DNA from: a virus
Length of the DNA: 36,934 nt
Virus record (IMG/VR): IMGVR_UViG_3300044625_001284
Coordinates: 1 to 36,934 of that record
Direction: 5' to 3' (one strand)
Shown: positions 24,157-32,825 of the stretch, in pieces
How the letters are laid out: every line of letters begins with the position of its first letter
Numbering within the stretch: the first letter of the stretch is position 1
Translations under genes and position numbers: made by a program
The notes under the pieces: generated by a model
Databases searched by the model: none
The model's input: the letters and a program-made list of their open reading frames with translations, nothing else
Told to the model about the DNA's origin: nothing

Positions 24157-25685
24157 CGCTCCGCGACCGCGTTTCGCGGCCGCTGCATTCGGCATCCCTC
24201 GCGCTGAAGGATTTCGGCAACGCCGTTTCGTGGCAGGGTGCCAAGATCGCTGCTATGGGGGCGGCGATCACGGCCCCGCTCGCGGCCATGGGCCATGCGT
24301 TCGCGCAGTCCGCCCTTGAGCTCGGGCGAGTCGGGAACCGCCGCGACGCCGTAAACGTGTTCAACTACGTCTCGGCGCTGGTCCGGCTGTCTAACTCGTT
24401 TAAGGAACTGCGCGACGCCGTAGGCTCGGCGGTGCTGCCGCTGATGACGCGGTGGCCGAACACGTTGGCACGAATCCTGTCGCAGGCGGCAGCATGGGTG
24501 CGGCAAAATCGCGTCCTTGTGCAGACAATCGCGCGATTTGGAGCGGTGTTGGCTGCGGCCGGAACGGCCCTTGTGTTCGTCGGCCGTGGGATTGCGACGC
24601 TTGGGAGCGTGTTCGGCGCGCTGGCTACCGTCACCTCCACGATCGCAACCGGGATTGGCATGCTCGGCGGGCTGCTGGCATCGCTGCTTACGCCACTCGG
24701 CCTGGTCATCGTCGGCGCGGTCGCGTTCGGTGCCTACATGCTCTTCGCGACGGACATGGCAGGAGGTGCGATTACGTGGCTGCAGGAGAAGTTCGCGGAG
24801 CTGCACGACGACGCAATCAAGGCATGGCAGGGCATCGGCGACGCGCTGGCCACCGGAGACATCAAGCTCGCGGCCGAGATTCTCTGGCTCACCCTGAAGC
24901 TGGAGTGGCAGAAGGGAGTCGATGCGTTGAACCAGATGTGGATCACGGCCAAAGACTTCTTTCTCACGACCTGGAGCGATGCGTCATACGCGGTCGCCGG
25001 GTTTTTTATCGACGGATGGGCAATGGTCGAAAACGGCTGGGTCGAGACCGTGGATTTCCTGCGCGACACATGGGCCATTTTCACCAACGTCCTGCAAAAG
25101 ACGTGGCACAACACGGTTGGCTTCATCAAAAAGGCATGGGTGAACCTCAAGGCACTATTCGACAAGGACATCGACGTCAATGCCGAGGTCAACCGGATCA
25201 ACAACGAAACAAACGCGGCAAATCAGGAAGCCGACGCAAAGCGGGATTCAGGAATCGTGGAGCGCGAGAAAAAGCGGAACGAGCGGAAGGCCGACATCGA
25301 GGAACGTCGCAAGCAGTCGCAGCAGAATCTCGGCGACATGCAGGCCGCAGACGACGCCGGCCGGCAGGCCGAGTTCGACAGGCAGCGGAAGGCGTCCGAG
25401 CAGGCTGTGGCGGACGCCAAGAACGAATGGAATGCGGCCCTCGAAGAGGCCAGGCTTAATCGCGAGGAGCAGAACAAGAGCCCTGGGCCTCCTGTCGAAC
25501 TGCCCGTGATGCTCGGACAGGAGCAAAAGAAGCTTGAAAGCAAGGGCACGTTCAACGCCCTTGCCGCGCGTGGGCTGGGGTCCACCTCGCTAGCGGAACG
25601 GACAGCCAGGGCAACAGAGCGCGGTGCCGACCTGTTGAAAAAGATCGACGAGCAAGCCCGCAAGCAAGCAGGAGTATTCGCATGA
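24111..25685 (+). CDS. Tail tape measure protein
   Basis: A GTG start after AAAGGA opens a 524-residue protein with hydrophobic, Ala/Gly-rich central spans (about 135-230, AAAGTALVFVGRGIATLGS, LTPLGLVIVGAVAFGAYML) and a charged coiled-coil C-terminal part (380-430, QEADAKRDSGIVEREKKRNE). This is the usual tape-measure composition. With the known scale of about 0.15 nm per residue, the tail would be near 80 nm. It is short for a siphovirus. Confidence 0.85.
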   Translation: MSSSAIRAGAAYIELTLRDRVSRPLHSASLALKDFGNAVSWQGAKIAAMGAAITAPLAAMGHAFAQSALELGRVGNRRDAVNVFNYVSALVRLSNSFKELRDAVGSAVLPLMTRWPNTLARILSQAAAWVRQNRVLVQTIARFGAVLAAAGTALVFVGRGIATLGSVFGALATVTSTIATGIGMLGGLLASLLTPLGLVIVGAVAFGAYMLFATDMAGGAITWLQEKFAELHDDAIKAWQGIGDALATGDIKLAAEILWLTLKLEWQKGVDALNQMWITAKDFFLTTWSDASYAVAGFFIDGWAMVENGWVETVDFLRDTWAIFTNVLQKTWHNTVGFIKKAWVNLKALFDKDIDVNAEVNRINNETNAANQEADAKRDSGIVEREKKRNERKADIEERRKQSQQNLGDMQAADDAGRQAEFDRQRKASEQAVADAKNEWNAALEEARLNREEQNKSPGPPVELPVMLGQEQKKLESKGTFNALAARGLGSTSLAERTARATERGADLLKKIDEQARKQAGVFA

Positions 25686-26464
25686 CCGTCGAAATCTTCG
25701 AGGCATTCGGCAGCGGCAGGGCAACGTCTGGCCGCATCGACACGGACGAACTGCGGTACATCGTCACCGGAACCGAGGACGAGTCCGTCGTGATCGGAAC
25801 CGTCAAGGCCTACGTCCCAGCGTTGATAGGCATCATGGAGCCGCAGAATGTCGAGGCCAATCCTCTCGGCAACGGCATTTGGGAAGCGATTGTTCCGTAC
25901 GAGGGAAAAGACGAAACACAGTACACGTTCGAAACGGGCGGCGCCACCGCTCACGTCACGCAATCACTACAGACGATTGCGCGCTACGCAGCCGACGGCG
26001 AGACGGCGCCCAACTTTAATGGAGCCATCGGCGTCAATGGAGACAACATTGACGGCACGGACGTCACGGTTCCGATCTACAACTTCGCGGAAACGCACAA
26101 GATGGCCGCGTCTACCGTGACGGCCAGCTACAAGGCGGCCCTGTTTGCGGCGACCGGAAAGGTAAACAACGCGTCGTTTAAAGGATTCTCATCTGGCGAA
26201 GTGCTATTTCTCGGCGCCAGTGGATCGAAGACAGGGCTTGACAAGTGGGAGATCGCGTTCAAGTTCGCCGCGAGCCCGAACGTGACGAATCTCGACGTCG
26301 GCGGCATTACTGTTTCCAGCAAAAAGGGCTGGGAATACCTGTGGGTGCGGTTTCGCGACGCTGACGACGCCGCGGCGAAATCACTGGTAAAGCGACCATC
26401 GTCCGCATACGTCGAGCGTGTGTATGAATCGGCCGACTTCTCCACGCTGGGAATCGGCACATGA
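25682..26464 (+). CDS. Tail tip/distal tail protein, hypothetical
   Basis: The 260-residue product follows the tape measure with a four-base overlap, where distal tail proteins lie. It is beta-rich, with an N-terminal domain (EIFEAFGSGRATSG) and a C-terminal half including NFNGAIGVNGDNIDGTDVTVP and KKGWEYLWVRFRDADD. Direct family similarity is not recognised; the call is by position. Confidence 0.55.
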   Translation: MTVEIFEAFGSGRATSGRIDTDELRYIVTGTEDESVVIGTVKAYVPALIGIMEPQNVEANPLGNGIWEAIVPYEGKDETQYTFETGGATAHVTQSLQTIARYAADGETAPNFNGAIGVNGDNIDGTDVTVPIYNFAETHKMAASTVTASYKAALFAATGKVNNASFKGFSSGEVLFLGASGSKTGLDKWEIAFKFAASPNVTNLDVGGITVSSKKGWEYLWVRFRDADDAAAKSLVKRPSSAYVERVYESADFSTLGIGT

Positions 26465-27372
26465 ATGGCGACGCATTCCAGCGGGCACGGCCGGGCGACA
26501 AGCTGAAGATTCCAGCTGCGGCGTGGAACGCGTGCCTTGATGCCGCCGAAGCGCACAAGCGCGGTCGGCCAGGAAACGGCGGCCATACTCAATTTCGGCA
26601 GGCCGACATTGTGTTTGTGAAGAACACGAGTGGAAGCAACGCGCCGCGGTTCGGAGTTCTCGGAATCGACGGCGTCATCATCACTCCGTCTGATTCGTTG
26701 AGCGAGTTTCAGAATCAGGTGGCATTTCGTGGAATCACGCCTACCACCGCCGCCCACGCTGGAAAGTTCGTCGTGTGCCTTGACCCAATCGCAGATGGTC
26801 ACATCGGCCGTGCTTGGGTATCAGGCGTTTGCCACGTCCAAGTGAATATACAAGACAGTGCCGACACGCATTGCGACGTCAAAAACAACGACCGCACGAT
26901 GCTGCAATCGGGACGGTCCGGCCCGGCACGCATATTGTTTCGCGAGAGTGCTGGAGCGGGAACAAAATGGTGTGTTGTGCGACTAGGAGATGCTTACGTC
27001 GACGTATTGCGTATTTGCAAGACGACAACCAAGTGGACAAAAGACACCGAAGCAACGCTTGACGTATGGGAGGCAGGCGACCCTGCAACTCCTGCACAAA
27101 ACGATCCGGATGAGTCAGTCACGGCTGTCAATCTGTTTCACGACGTTGACGAAGGCGTATTTGTTGCCGTCGCCATGGCGAAAAACGGCCGCTGGTATCT
27201 CGTAGAGGCAGGAAACGCAGACACTGAAGGCTGTAAGAAGCCTGTCATTGCTGGCGACGACCTGACAACGCTCCCAGACTATGACGCCACGAAGACCCAG
27301 CTGCTGGGCCACGAGAGCGGATGCCTCAAGTGGTTCACCACGACCGACTGCTCGCAAGGGACGCCTCCGTGA
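26461..27372 (+). CDS. Tail tip/host-interaction protein, hypothetical
   Basis: The 303-residue product starts with FQRARPGDKLKIPAAAWNACLDAAE, an N-terminal segment of a kind found in short structural proteins near tail tips. The rest is strand-rich with conserved-looking Cys residues in VCHVQVNI, HCDVKNN and GCKKPVIAGD. It is coupled to its neighbours. It could be a hub or receptor-contact protein; no enzyme motif is seen. Confidence 0.5.
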   Translation: MNGDAFQRARPGDKLKIPAAAWNACLDAAEAHKRGRPGNGGHTQFRQADIVFVKNTSGSNAPRFGVLGIDGVIITPSDSLSEFQNQVAFRGITPTTAAHAGKFVVCLDPIADGHIGRAWVSGVCHVQVNIQDSADTHCDVKNNDRTMLQSGRSGPARILFRESAGAGTKWCVVRLGDAYVDVLRICKTTTKWTKDTEATLDVWEAGDPATPAQNDPDESVTAVNLFHDVDEGVFVAVAMAKNGRWYLVEAGNADTEGCKKPVIAGDDLTTLPDYDATKTQLLGHESGCLKWFTTTDCSQGTPP

Positions 27373-27989
27373 CTGAGATACGCCTGATCGGCGGGAAGCC
27401 CGTCATCAAGGACGGCAAGATCGGCACGGAGCCCGAGTGCTGCTGCGGCGGGCGGTGCTGTCAATGCACGCCAGGGATGGTGATGCAAACAAAGAGGAAC
27501 GATCAGGGCGATGAATTTTGGGAATATCACTACGGCCAAAGTGTCAACATGGCGATCTATGGCTTCGCCGGACTTCCGCCATCTCTGCGCGAGGAACTAC
27601 TTGAACTGATAAACGACGGAATTTCTGGCTTTGTCGAGGCTGCAAATGGCGGCGGGTATAAGTGCGTAAGCGTCACGCCAACATACAACACATCGGACGG
27701 CGTCAACGGCATGCTCGGCGCGACAATAGCCAAGGGGCGATGTTGCGGCACTGTCGACACGACTGCCGATCCGATCTGGACCGGCGAACTCCCGACGGGA
27801 TTGTATTTTGGTGCCCCGACGCTTCGCGAAGTCTGGCGTCTGTATCCGTGCGTTGGCCCATACGCCTACGACGAGTGCATACAGACAACGGAGGCTGAGT
27901 GCTGCCCCGATTTTGACTTCGACCCCAACGGGCAGTGCGGTGCCGAGGATCCGACGAGCGTTTGCCCGGAAATCAACAATTTCCCATGA
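27369..27989 (+). CDS. Cys-rich virion-associated protein, hypothetical
   Basis: A GTG start overlaps the previous stop. The 206-residue product has a striking cluster CCCGGRCCQC near residue 24 and further Cys pairs (RCCGTV, ECCPDF) toward the end, suggesting metal binding or disulfide cross-links in a secreted or virion protein. The central part (IYGFAGLPPSLREELLELINDG) is helical. No family is recognised. Confidence 0.55.
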   Translation: MTEIRLIGGKPVIKDGKIGTEPECCCGGRCCQCTPGMVMQTKRNDQGDEFWEYHYGQSVNMAIYGFAGLPPSLREELLELINDGISGFVEAANGGGYKCVSVTPTYNTSDGVNGMLGATIAKGRCCGTVDTTADPIWTGELPTGLYFGAPTLREVWRLYPCVGPYAYDECIQTTEAECCPDFDFDPNGQCGAEDPTSVCPEINNFP

Positions 27990-28489
27990 CTCCTGTAACC
28001 GGCTTGCGTTCCCAGTTCGAGGCCCGCGTCCGCGAGCGCGGCTACACGCTCGACGACGTACGCGGCTGCATCGTTGCCGAGGACGGAGAAACGATCACAG
28101 TAGACGTCGACCACCCGGCCTATCCTCGGGCAAAGACGTTACTATCGCTTCCGGAGAAGGCAGCGCGGTTTGCGTCATCTGCCGCACGACATGTTGCTTC
28201 CGGCATGCCACAAACAACCGACAAAGAGCGTGAACGTCGGTTTTCAATCTGCCAACATTGTGAATTCTTCGACGGAAAGGCGTGTTCCAAGTGCGGCTGT
28301 AGTGTCGTGCGTGAAAAGCGACTGATATCAAAACTCGCTTGGGCGCACGAGGAATGCCCGGTCGGAAAATGGGGCAAGGACGTCGGAGTGACCAACACAC
28401 CTATAGAATTTACAGATAACACATCAGTGAGATTGTCTCCTCTGACAACTACGGAGGGCCAGTATGGCGAAGAAGGCATCAGACCTTGA
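27986..28489 (+). CDS. Zinc-finger protein of DUF6171 type
   Basis: The 167-residue product contains a CQHCEFFDGKACSKCGC module with a later Cys in EECPVGKWG, a pattern I recall from a family of small phage proteins (DUF6171-like) encoded near tail genes. The N-terminal half (RERGYTLDDVRGCIVAEDG) looks like a separate short domain. It probably binds zinc; the role is unknown. Confidence 0.6.
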   Translation: MTPVTGLRSQFEARVRERGYTLDDVRGCIVAEDGETITVDVDHPAYPRAKTLLSLPEKAARFASSAARHVASGMPQTTDKERERRFSICQHCEFFDGKACSKCGCSVVREKRLISKLAWAHEECPVGKWGKDVGVTNTPIEFTDNTSVRLSPLTTTEGQYGEEGIRP

Positions 28490-28739
28490 CCAAATCATGT
28501 TGTCCGCCGCGCAGACGGCGGAGCGGCGTCCTCCAAACGGAATCCTTCCATGGCACAAAAAGCTACCTCCGGACGATCAGCGCGAGCTCGAAGCAATCCG
28601 GGAGCGGTTCGAGCGCGGCGAGTACGGCCGGCTCAACCAAAGCGAGGCCGCCTTGGCGATCATCCGGTGGGGCGAGGAGCGCGGTCACGCAATGCCGCGT
28701 CGGTGGGCGGTGGTCAGGTGGCTCACGCGCAAGGTATAG
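28464..28739 (+). CDS. Hypothetical protein
   Basis: The 91-residue product starts after a strong GGAGG site and overlaps the previous gene by 26 bases. It has LPPDDQRELEAIRERFERGEYGRLNQSEAALAIIRWGEERGHAMPRRWAVVRWL, resembling a small HTH-like DNA-binding domain in its second half. It sits at the border between tail and metabolic genes. No specific family is known. Confidence 0.55.
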   Translation: MAKKASDLDQIMLSAAQTAERRPPNGILPWHKKLPPDDQRELEAIRERFERGEYGRLNQSEAALAIIRWGEERGHAMPRRWAVVRWLTRKV

Positions 28740-28747
28740 GCGACGCC

Positions 28748-29920
28748 ATGGCCAAGGCAGCGGTCAAGGCAGCGATCAAGGCGGTGGCCCCGGAGGCCGA
28801 CGCCGAGCAGGTGACGAAACGCACGGACGGCGATGCGGTCGAGGCCCGGTCGACAAGCAGGACGATCCGGACGGTCGAGGACTTGCTCAAGCACATCGAA
28901 GCCGACATGGCCGTTTACGAGGTTGCATCAAGCGAGGCAACCAAATGGGAATGCGCCACTGTGGATCGCAACACTGGGCAACCGATGGTCACGGAACTTT
29001 ACCGAGTTTTTGTCAGGCTGAGGCCCAAAGCCGGGCCAAGCGTCCGCGAGTGCGTCGAGGCGATGATCGAGGCGGCGAAGTGTGACATCCGCAAGCCGAT
29101 TGTGCCGCGTCCCAGTCCCGTCAAGACGAGCGACAGGTGGGCAGTGCTGGTCGTGGCCGACCCGCACTTCGGCAAATACTCGTGGCGGCGGACGGCCGGT
29201 GCAGACTACGACCTGGACATCGCGGCCCGGCTGGTCCGCGACGCGTCGGCAGAACTGCTCGACGTGGCGGCACGGTACAAGCCTGGCCGGCTGACGGTGG
29301 CCACGCTCGGCGATCTTTACCACTACGACACGCCAAGCGGCACGACGACCAAGGGAACGCCGCTGGAGCGCGACGGCAGGCTGCAAAAGATGCTAAACAG
29401 CGGGACCGATTCGCTCCTGGCGATGATCGACGCCGCTGCCACGGTCGCCCGGTGCGACACGCTGGTTGTGAACGGCAATCACGACGAGACACTCACCTGG
29501 GGCTTTCAGCGGATCCTGCTTGAGCGGTTTCGCAACGACCGACGGGTGACGGTCGAGGAGGAATACACGCCGCGGAAATACCTCACGCATGGGAAAAACC
29601 TCCTCGGATTCTGCCACGGCAACAAAGCCAAGCGGAAACTGCCGCAGCTGATGGCGATTGAGGCGGCCCGCGAGTGGTCACGCTGCCCGTACCGCGAGAT
29701 CCACACCGGGCATCTGCACCACCAGGCGGCCGAGTGGTCGCGGCCGATCGAGACCTATGACGGCGTGCTGGTGCGTGTGGCCCCGGCCCTGTGCCCGCCG
29801 GACGACTACCACGCCGTCGAAGGCTTCGTTGGGAACCGGCAGGCGATGGAACTGTTTATCTACGACGCGGCCGGCGGGCTTACCGCGATGCACGTAGCCG
29901 GACCGAAGATGGCAGCATGA
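28748..29920 (+). CDS. Calcineurin-like metallophosphoesterase
   Basis: The 390-residue product has the full metallophosphoesterase motif set: DPHFG (138-142), GDLYH (188-192), NGNHD (242-246), a FCHGNK segment and GHLHH near 312. These residues bind two metals and cut phosphodiester or phosphomonoester bonds. Phage members often act in DNA repair or end processing. An N-terminal region (1-125) with TVEDLLKHIEADMAVYEV and ELYRVFVRLRPK precedes the enzyme and may hold the substrate. Confidence 0.85.
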   Translation: MAKAAVKAAIKAVAPEADAEQVTKRTDGDAVEARSTSRTIRTVEDLLKHIEADMAVYEVASSEATKWECATVDRNTGQPMVTELYRVFVRLRPKAGPSVRECVEAMIEAAKCDIRKPIVPRPSPVKTSDRWAVLVVADPHFGKYSWRRTAGADYDLDIAARLVRDASAELLDVAARYKPGRLTVATLGDLYHYDTPSGTTTKGTPLERDGRLQKMLNSGTDSLLAMIDAAATVARCDTLVVNGNHDETLTWGFQRILLERFRNDRRVTVEEEYTPRKYLTHGKNLLGFCHGNKAKRKLPQLMAIEAAREWSRCPYREIHTGHLHHQAAEWSRPIETYDGVLVRVAPALCPPDDYHAVEGFVGNRQAMELFIYDAAGGLTAMHVAGPKMAA

Positions 29921-29931
29921 AGGAGAACCCA

Positions 29932-30336
29932 GTGCAGAATATCGACGAACGCAACCGCACGCCGCGGCCATGGGTCTACATCGCGTCGCCATACACTCGC
30001 GGCGACCAAGCGTGCAACACCCGATTTCAGCTACGGATGTGGGACGCGCTCTTCGATGTCGGAGCGGTTCCGATCGCTCCGCTGTGGAGTCATTTTCAGC
30101 ACATGCACAACCCGCGGCCCTACCGTGACTGGGTCGAGTACGACAACGAACTCATCTCGCGGTGCGACGCGTGCCTGCGGCTGCCGGCGACCGACGAGGG
30201 AACGGGCTACGTGCAAAACGAATCGAGCGGCGCGGACGCGGAAGTGACGCTGTTTCGGTCGCTCGGGAAACCGGTATTTCACGACTTTTTCTCGCTCAAG
30301 CAATGGATCGACGACCTAGCGGAGGCTCACGCGTGA
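29932..30336 (+). CDS. Nucleoside 2-deoxyribosyltransferase-like protein (DUF4406 type)
   Basis: The product begins WVYIASPYTRGDQ and contains GAVPIAPLWSHFQ and RCDACLRLP, as in the deoxyribosyltransferase-like families that rearrange or hydrolyse deoxynucleosides. A GTG at 29932 with AAGGAG seven bases upstream is chosen; an ATG at 29917 overlaps the previous stop and would include the ribosome site. It forms a nucleotide-metabolism pair with the kinase downstream. Substrate is unknown. Confidence 0.65.
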   Translation: MQNIDERNRTPRPWVYIASPYTRGDQACNTRFQLRMWDALFDVGAVPIAPLWSHFQHMHNPRPYRDWVEYDNELISRCDACLRLPATDEGTGYVQNESSGADAEVTLFRSLGKPVFHDFFSLKQWIDDLAEAHA

Positions 30337-30893
30337 AGATCATCGGATTTGCAGGCAGAATCGGTTCCGGGAAGACGCTCGCTGCGTCGATGGTGCCGGA
30401 TGCCCACTGTCTCCAGTGGGCCGATCCGCTCTACCGCGGCCTTTCGGCCATCTTTGATGTTCCGGAAGAGGTGCTTCGCAACCGCGCCCAGAAAGAAGCT
30501 TGCTTCGCCTGCGGTGAGATCGAGGTCGTCCCTCGCGACCTGCTCCGCACCCTCGGCACCGAATGGGGGCGTGAGCTCGTCCATCCGGACCTTTGGGTGT
30601 CACTGACTATGGCCCGGATTGACCGATTGCACGACCAGATCGGTGCCGACACGTTCGCAATCTGCGGGACGCGATTCCCGAACGAACTCGCTGCGATCCG
30701 CGACCGGGGCGGGGAGGTGTGGTGGGTTGACCGCCCTGGGGTTTCCCTCGGCACGCATTCCAGCGACTTCCGGATCGGGCCGAACGACTGCGACGACGTG
30801 ATCCTCAACAGCGGCACCGTCTCGCAGCTGCGGCACCGAGTGCTCGGGGCGTGGGCCGCCTACACCGGGAGCATTCCATGTCCGGTCCGCTGA
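30333..30893 (+). CDS. Deoxynucleoside monophosphate kinase
   Basis: The 186-residue product has a P-loop GFAGRIGSGKT at residues 5-15, then VPRDLLRTLGTEWGREL and FAICGTRFPNELAAI, which match phage dNMP kinases of the T4 gp1 type. These enzymes raise dNMPs to dNDPs for DNA synthesis. A GTG start after GGAGG overlaps the previous stop. Confidence 0.8.
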   Translation: MKIIGFAGRIGSGKTLAASMVPDAHCLQWADPLYRGLSAIFDVPEEVLRNRAQKEACFACGEIEVVPRDLLRTLGTEWGRELVHPDLWVSLTMARIDRLHDQIGADTFAICGTRFPNELAAIRDRGGEVWWVDRPGVSLGTHSSDFRIGPNDCDDVILNSGTVSQLRHRVLGAWAAYTGSIPCPVR

Positions 30894-31024
30894 TTGCCAT
30901 GACTGGGCTGATCTACGCCTACGTTGCCGCGGAATTGGCGTGGGCCGGAAAGCCCGGACTCGCCATCGCCTACGCCGGCTACGCGTTCGCAAACATTGGT
31001 CTCTATATCGCCGCCACGAGGTGA
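30878..31024 (+). CDS. Small two-span membrane protein
   Basis: A 48-residue gene overlaps the kinase end by 16 bases. The product has two short hydrophobic segments (LIAMTGLIYAYVAAELAW and AIAYAGYAFANIGLYIAA) separated by a GKPG turn. It is so short that similarity searches may miss it. It stops four bases before the metallopeptidase gene. Confidence 0.55.
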   Translation: MSGPLIAMTGLIYAYVAAELAWAGKPGLAIAYAGYAFANIGLYIAATR

Positions 31025-31027
31025 CCC

Positions 31028-31696
31028 ATGCGAGCCGTCTGCGACCTGCCGCCCGAAGCCTGTGCCTGGATGGAGTCCGTGCTCCGCGAGCTTGAGCACG
31101 CCGAGATCGAGGTTCGGCTGATCGACGCGGAGCAAGCCGATTGCCACGGCAGCCCGGTCGGGGGCTACTTCGACGAGGACCAGGCCGAGTTCGTCGTGGC
31201 CACTGGAGGCCGGCAGGAACTCTGGCTGTCCGTGTTCCTGCACGAGTACATGCACTTTCGGCAGTCGCAGGCTGCGACGCCGGCATGGACGGCCAAGCTC
31301 GCCGGCGGGGCCTGCCCGCAACAGGCGTTCGACGCGTGGCTGGCCGGGGTGGTCGAAATGACGCCCGAGCAGCTGCGGGCGGCCGTCGGGCTCGTGCTGA
31401 CCATGGAGCGGGAGTGTGAGACGATGGCCCTGGAAACGCTCCAGATCACTCCAGAAATACCGATTGACCGGGAATGGTACATCCGGGCGACGAACGTCTA
31501 TCTCGGCTTCTACGGCGTCGTGATGCGGACTCGGCGGTGGTACGACCGGTCACCCTACTCCCGTCCAGATCCGCTGACGCTCGTGCCCGGTGACCGGCTG
31601 CTATCGGTCAACGAGGCGATGTCGCCGACGCCCGCGTTCGTCGAGGCGATCTGCGAAACGTGCTACCTACCGGCTGGGCTGCGGGTTATGGGGTGA
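31028..31696 (+). CDS. HExxH zinc metallopeptidase-like protein
   Basis: The 222-residue product has the zinc-binding motif HEYMH (72-76) and a likely third ligand among the Glu residues of MERECETMALE (126-136), the spacing of gluzincins such as ImmA/IrrE-type phage peptidases. Cleavage of a repressor or host factor is one possible role. It is the last gene of the rightward late block, ending 50 bases from a convergent gene. Confidence 0.65.
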   Translation: MRAVCDLPPEACAWMESVLRELEHAEIEVRLIDAEQADCHGSPVGGYFDEDQAEFVVATGGRQELWLSVFLHEYMHFRQSQAATPAWTAKLAGGACPQQAFDAWLAGVVEMTPEQLRAAVGLVLTMERECETMALETLQITPEIPIDREWYIRATNVYLGFYGVVMRTRRWYDRSPYSRPDPLTLVPGDRLLSVNEAMSPTPAFVEAICETCYLPAGLRVMG

Positions 31697-31747
31697 CGGA
31701 TCATCACGCTGACGTCAGTGAAATGGTCATTCTTCCGTGACCGCTGT

Positions 31748-32158
31748 TCACTGCGGCACGAGTTTCGCCTTCTCCAGCCGTTCGCGAGTTTGCGATGCTT
31801 TGCCGTAGACGAATACGCCTACGATAGCGGCGGCGGCTGATGTGGCGATGGCGGCACCTGCCGAATCGTGCCCAGCCAGTGCGCACCAGACGCCACCGCC
31901 GACAAGCGCTAAAGCGATGATGAGTCCGCAAGCCATTCCGGCAAAGCGTGCTCGCTCGCCACTCTTCACAACCATGGCCTCAAGTGCCATGCGATGATGG
32001 GCTTGGTCATCGATCGTCTTCAGCATTCTCGCCCCAGCCCCGGGGTCGATTTCATCGAGTTGGCGGTAATACTCGGCAGGGATTGGCCCAGTAAACGTGA
32101 CGCTCTTCTGGACGAGCATGCCACCGCGGCTTGCGGGGACACCCTTGTTTTGAGTCAT
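31748..32158 (-). CDS. DUF2335-like membrane protein
   Basis: The 136-residue product has a polar N-terminus with VTFTGPIPAEYYRQLDEIDPGAGARML, the pattern of DUF2335 proteins, and two membrane spans (FAGMACGLIIALALVGGGVWC and IATSAAAAIVGVFVYG). This family is frequent in prophages and phages. The role is unknown; superinfection control is possible. The start at 32158 is the first Met after an upstream stretch that overlaps another gene. Confidence 0.7.
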   Translation of the reverse strand: MTQNKGVPASRGGMLVQKSVTFTGPIPAEYYRQLDEIDPGAGARMLKTIDDQAHHRMALEAMVVKSGERARFAGMACGLIIALALVGGGVWCALAGHDSAGAAIATSAAAAIVGVFVYGKASQTRERLEKAKLVPQ

Positions 32159-32171
32159 GCGGCGTTCGTGC

Positions 32172-32399
32172 CTACGCGACTTTCGCCTTGGACTCAATGG
32201 TCGCGCTCCCTGTGACCATCGCAGCGTCGGCCATGATGGCCATGACGTCGCAGGCCAATGCCCTCCTGTCTGCATCGCCTGGGGAAGGGCTCGTGTTGTA
32301 CTCGGTCATCGTGCCTGCGAAGTCGAACAGACGCGCGATACCCTCAACGAATGAGGGAATCGCGTACATGAACGTTGTCAATTGGCACTGACTGAACAC
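32172..32399 (-). CDS. Hypothetical small moron protein
   Basis: A GTG at 32399 preceded by AGGAGG gives a 75-residue product: an N-terminal segment (LTTFMYAIPSFVEGIARLFDF), a Pro/Asp-rich middle and an Ala-rich helix (DVMAIMADAAMVTG). It ends 13 bases before the DUF2335-like start, so the two may be co-transcribed. A TAGAAT box lies at 32419-32424 just upstream. Confidence 0.55.
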   Translation of the reverse strand: MFSQCQLTTFMYAIPSFVEGIARLFDFAGTMTEYNTSPSPGDADRRALACDVMAIMADAAMVTGSATIESKAKVA

Positions 32400-32527
32400 G
32401 GCTACGCCTCCTAGCGAGATTCTACGCATTCACTCGCACCTAGCAAAAGGCCGTATTTTTGCCGGATTCCTCGCGAGATCGCGTGATAGACCCTGCTGCG
32501 GTGGTCCACGCCGCTAGCGTCTTGCGG

Positions 32528-32767
32528 TCAGGCGTGGCACCACCACCGCACAACCCGAAGGACCCATACCCAGACAAGCGCGATCGCCATGGCAGCGGCG
32601 CCATTGGCCAAGTTTTGGTTGAAACTCCCGTTCTCTGTCGGGGTGTTGTATCCGACTGCCGTGTACCCCATGCCGACCATCATCAGGCCCCACGCAAGCA
32701 GTTGCTGAAGTTTGATCCACTTCGCGGTTTTCTCAACAGTGACGTGGCCACGGATCTTGTCTGCCAT
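32528..32767 (-). CDS. Two-span small membrane protein
   Basis: An ATG at 32767 follows GGAGGAAACA, a very strong ribosome site. The 79-residue product has a basic N-terminus and two membrane spans (LLAWGLMMVGMGYTAVGY and AAAMAIALVWVWVLRVV). Such proteins often act in superinfection exclusion. No family is recognised. A 6-bp hairpin at 32790-32808 separates it from the upstream gene. Confidence 0.6.
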   Translation of the reverse strand: MADKIRGHVTVEKTAKWIKLQQLLAWGLMMVGMGYTAVGYNTPTENGSFNQNLANGAAAMAIALVWVWVLRVVRWWCHA

Positions 32768-32789
32768 TGTTTCCTCCGTTGGTGAATGT

Positions 32790-32808
32790 CGGCCTGAAAC
32801 GCAGGCCG
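32790..32808 (-). terminator. Short hairpin between two reverse-strand genes
   Basis: CGGCCT and AGGCCG can pair around a 7-base loop in the gap between the exported protein's stop (32826) and the next start (32767). There is no T-run, so termination is uncertain. Confidence 0.3.
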
Positions 32809-32825
32809 ATTGAAAAGCCACGCTG

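Noticed and set aside
24018-24806. Reverse-strand open frame opposite the tape measure
   Set aside because: Basic, low-complexity translation with no motif; the forward strand has a typical tape measure.
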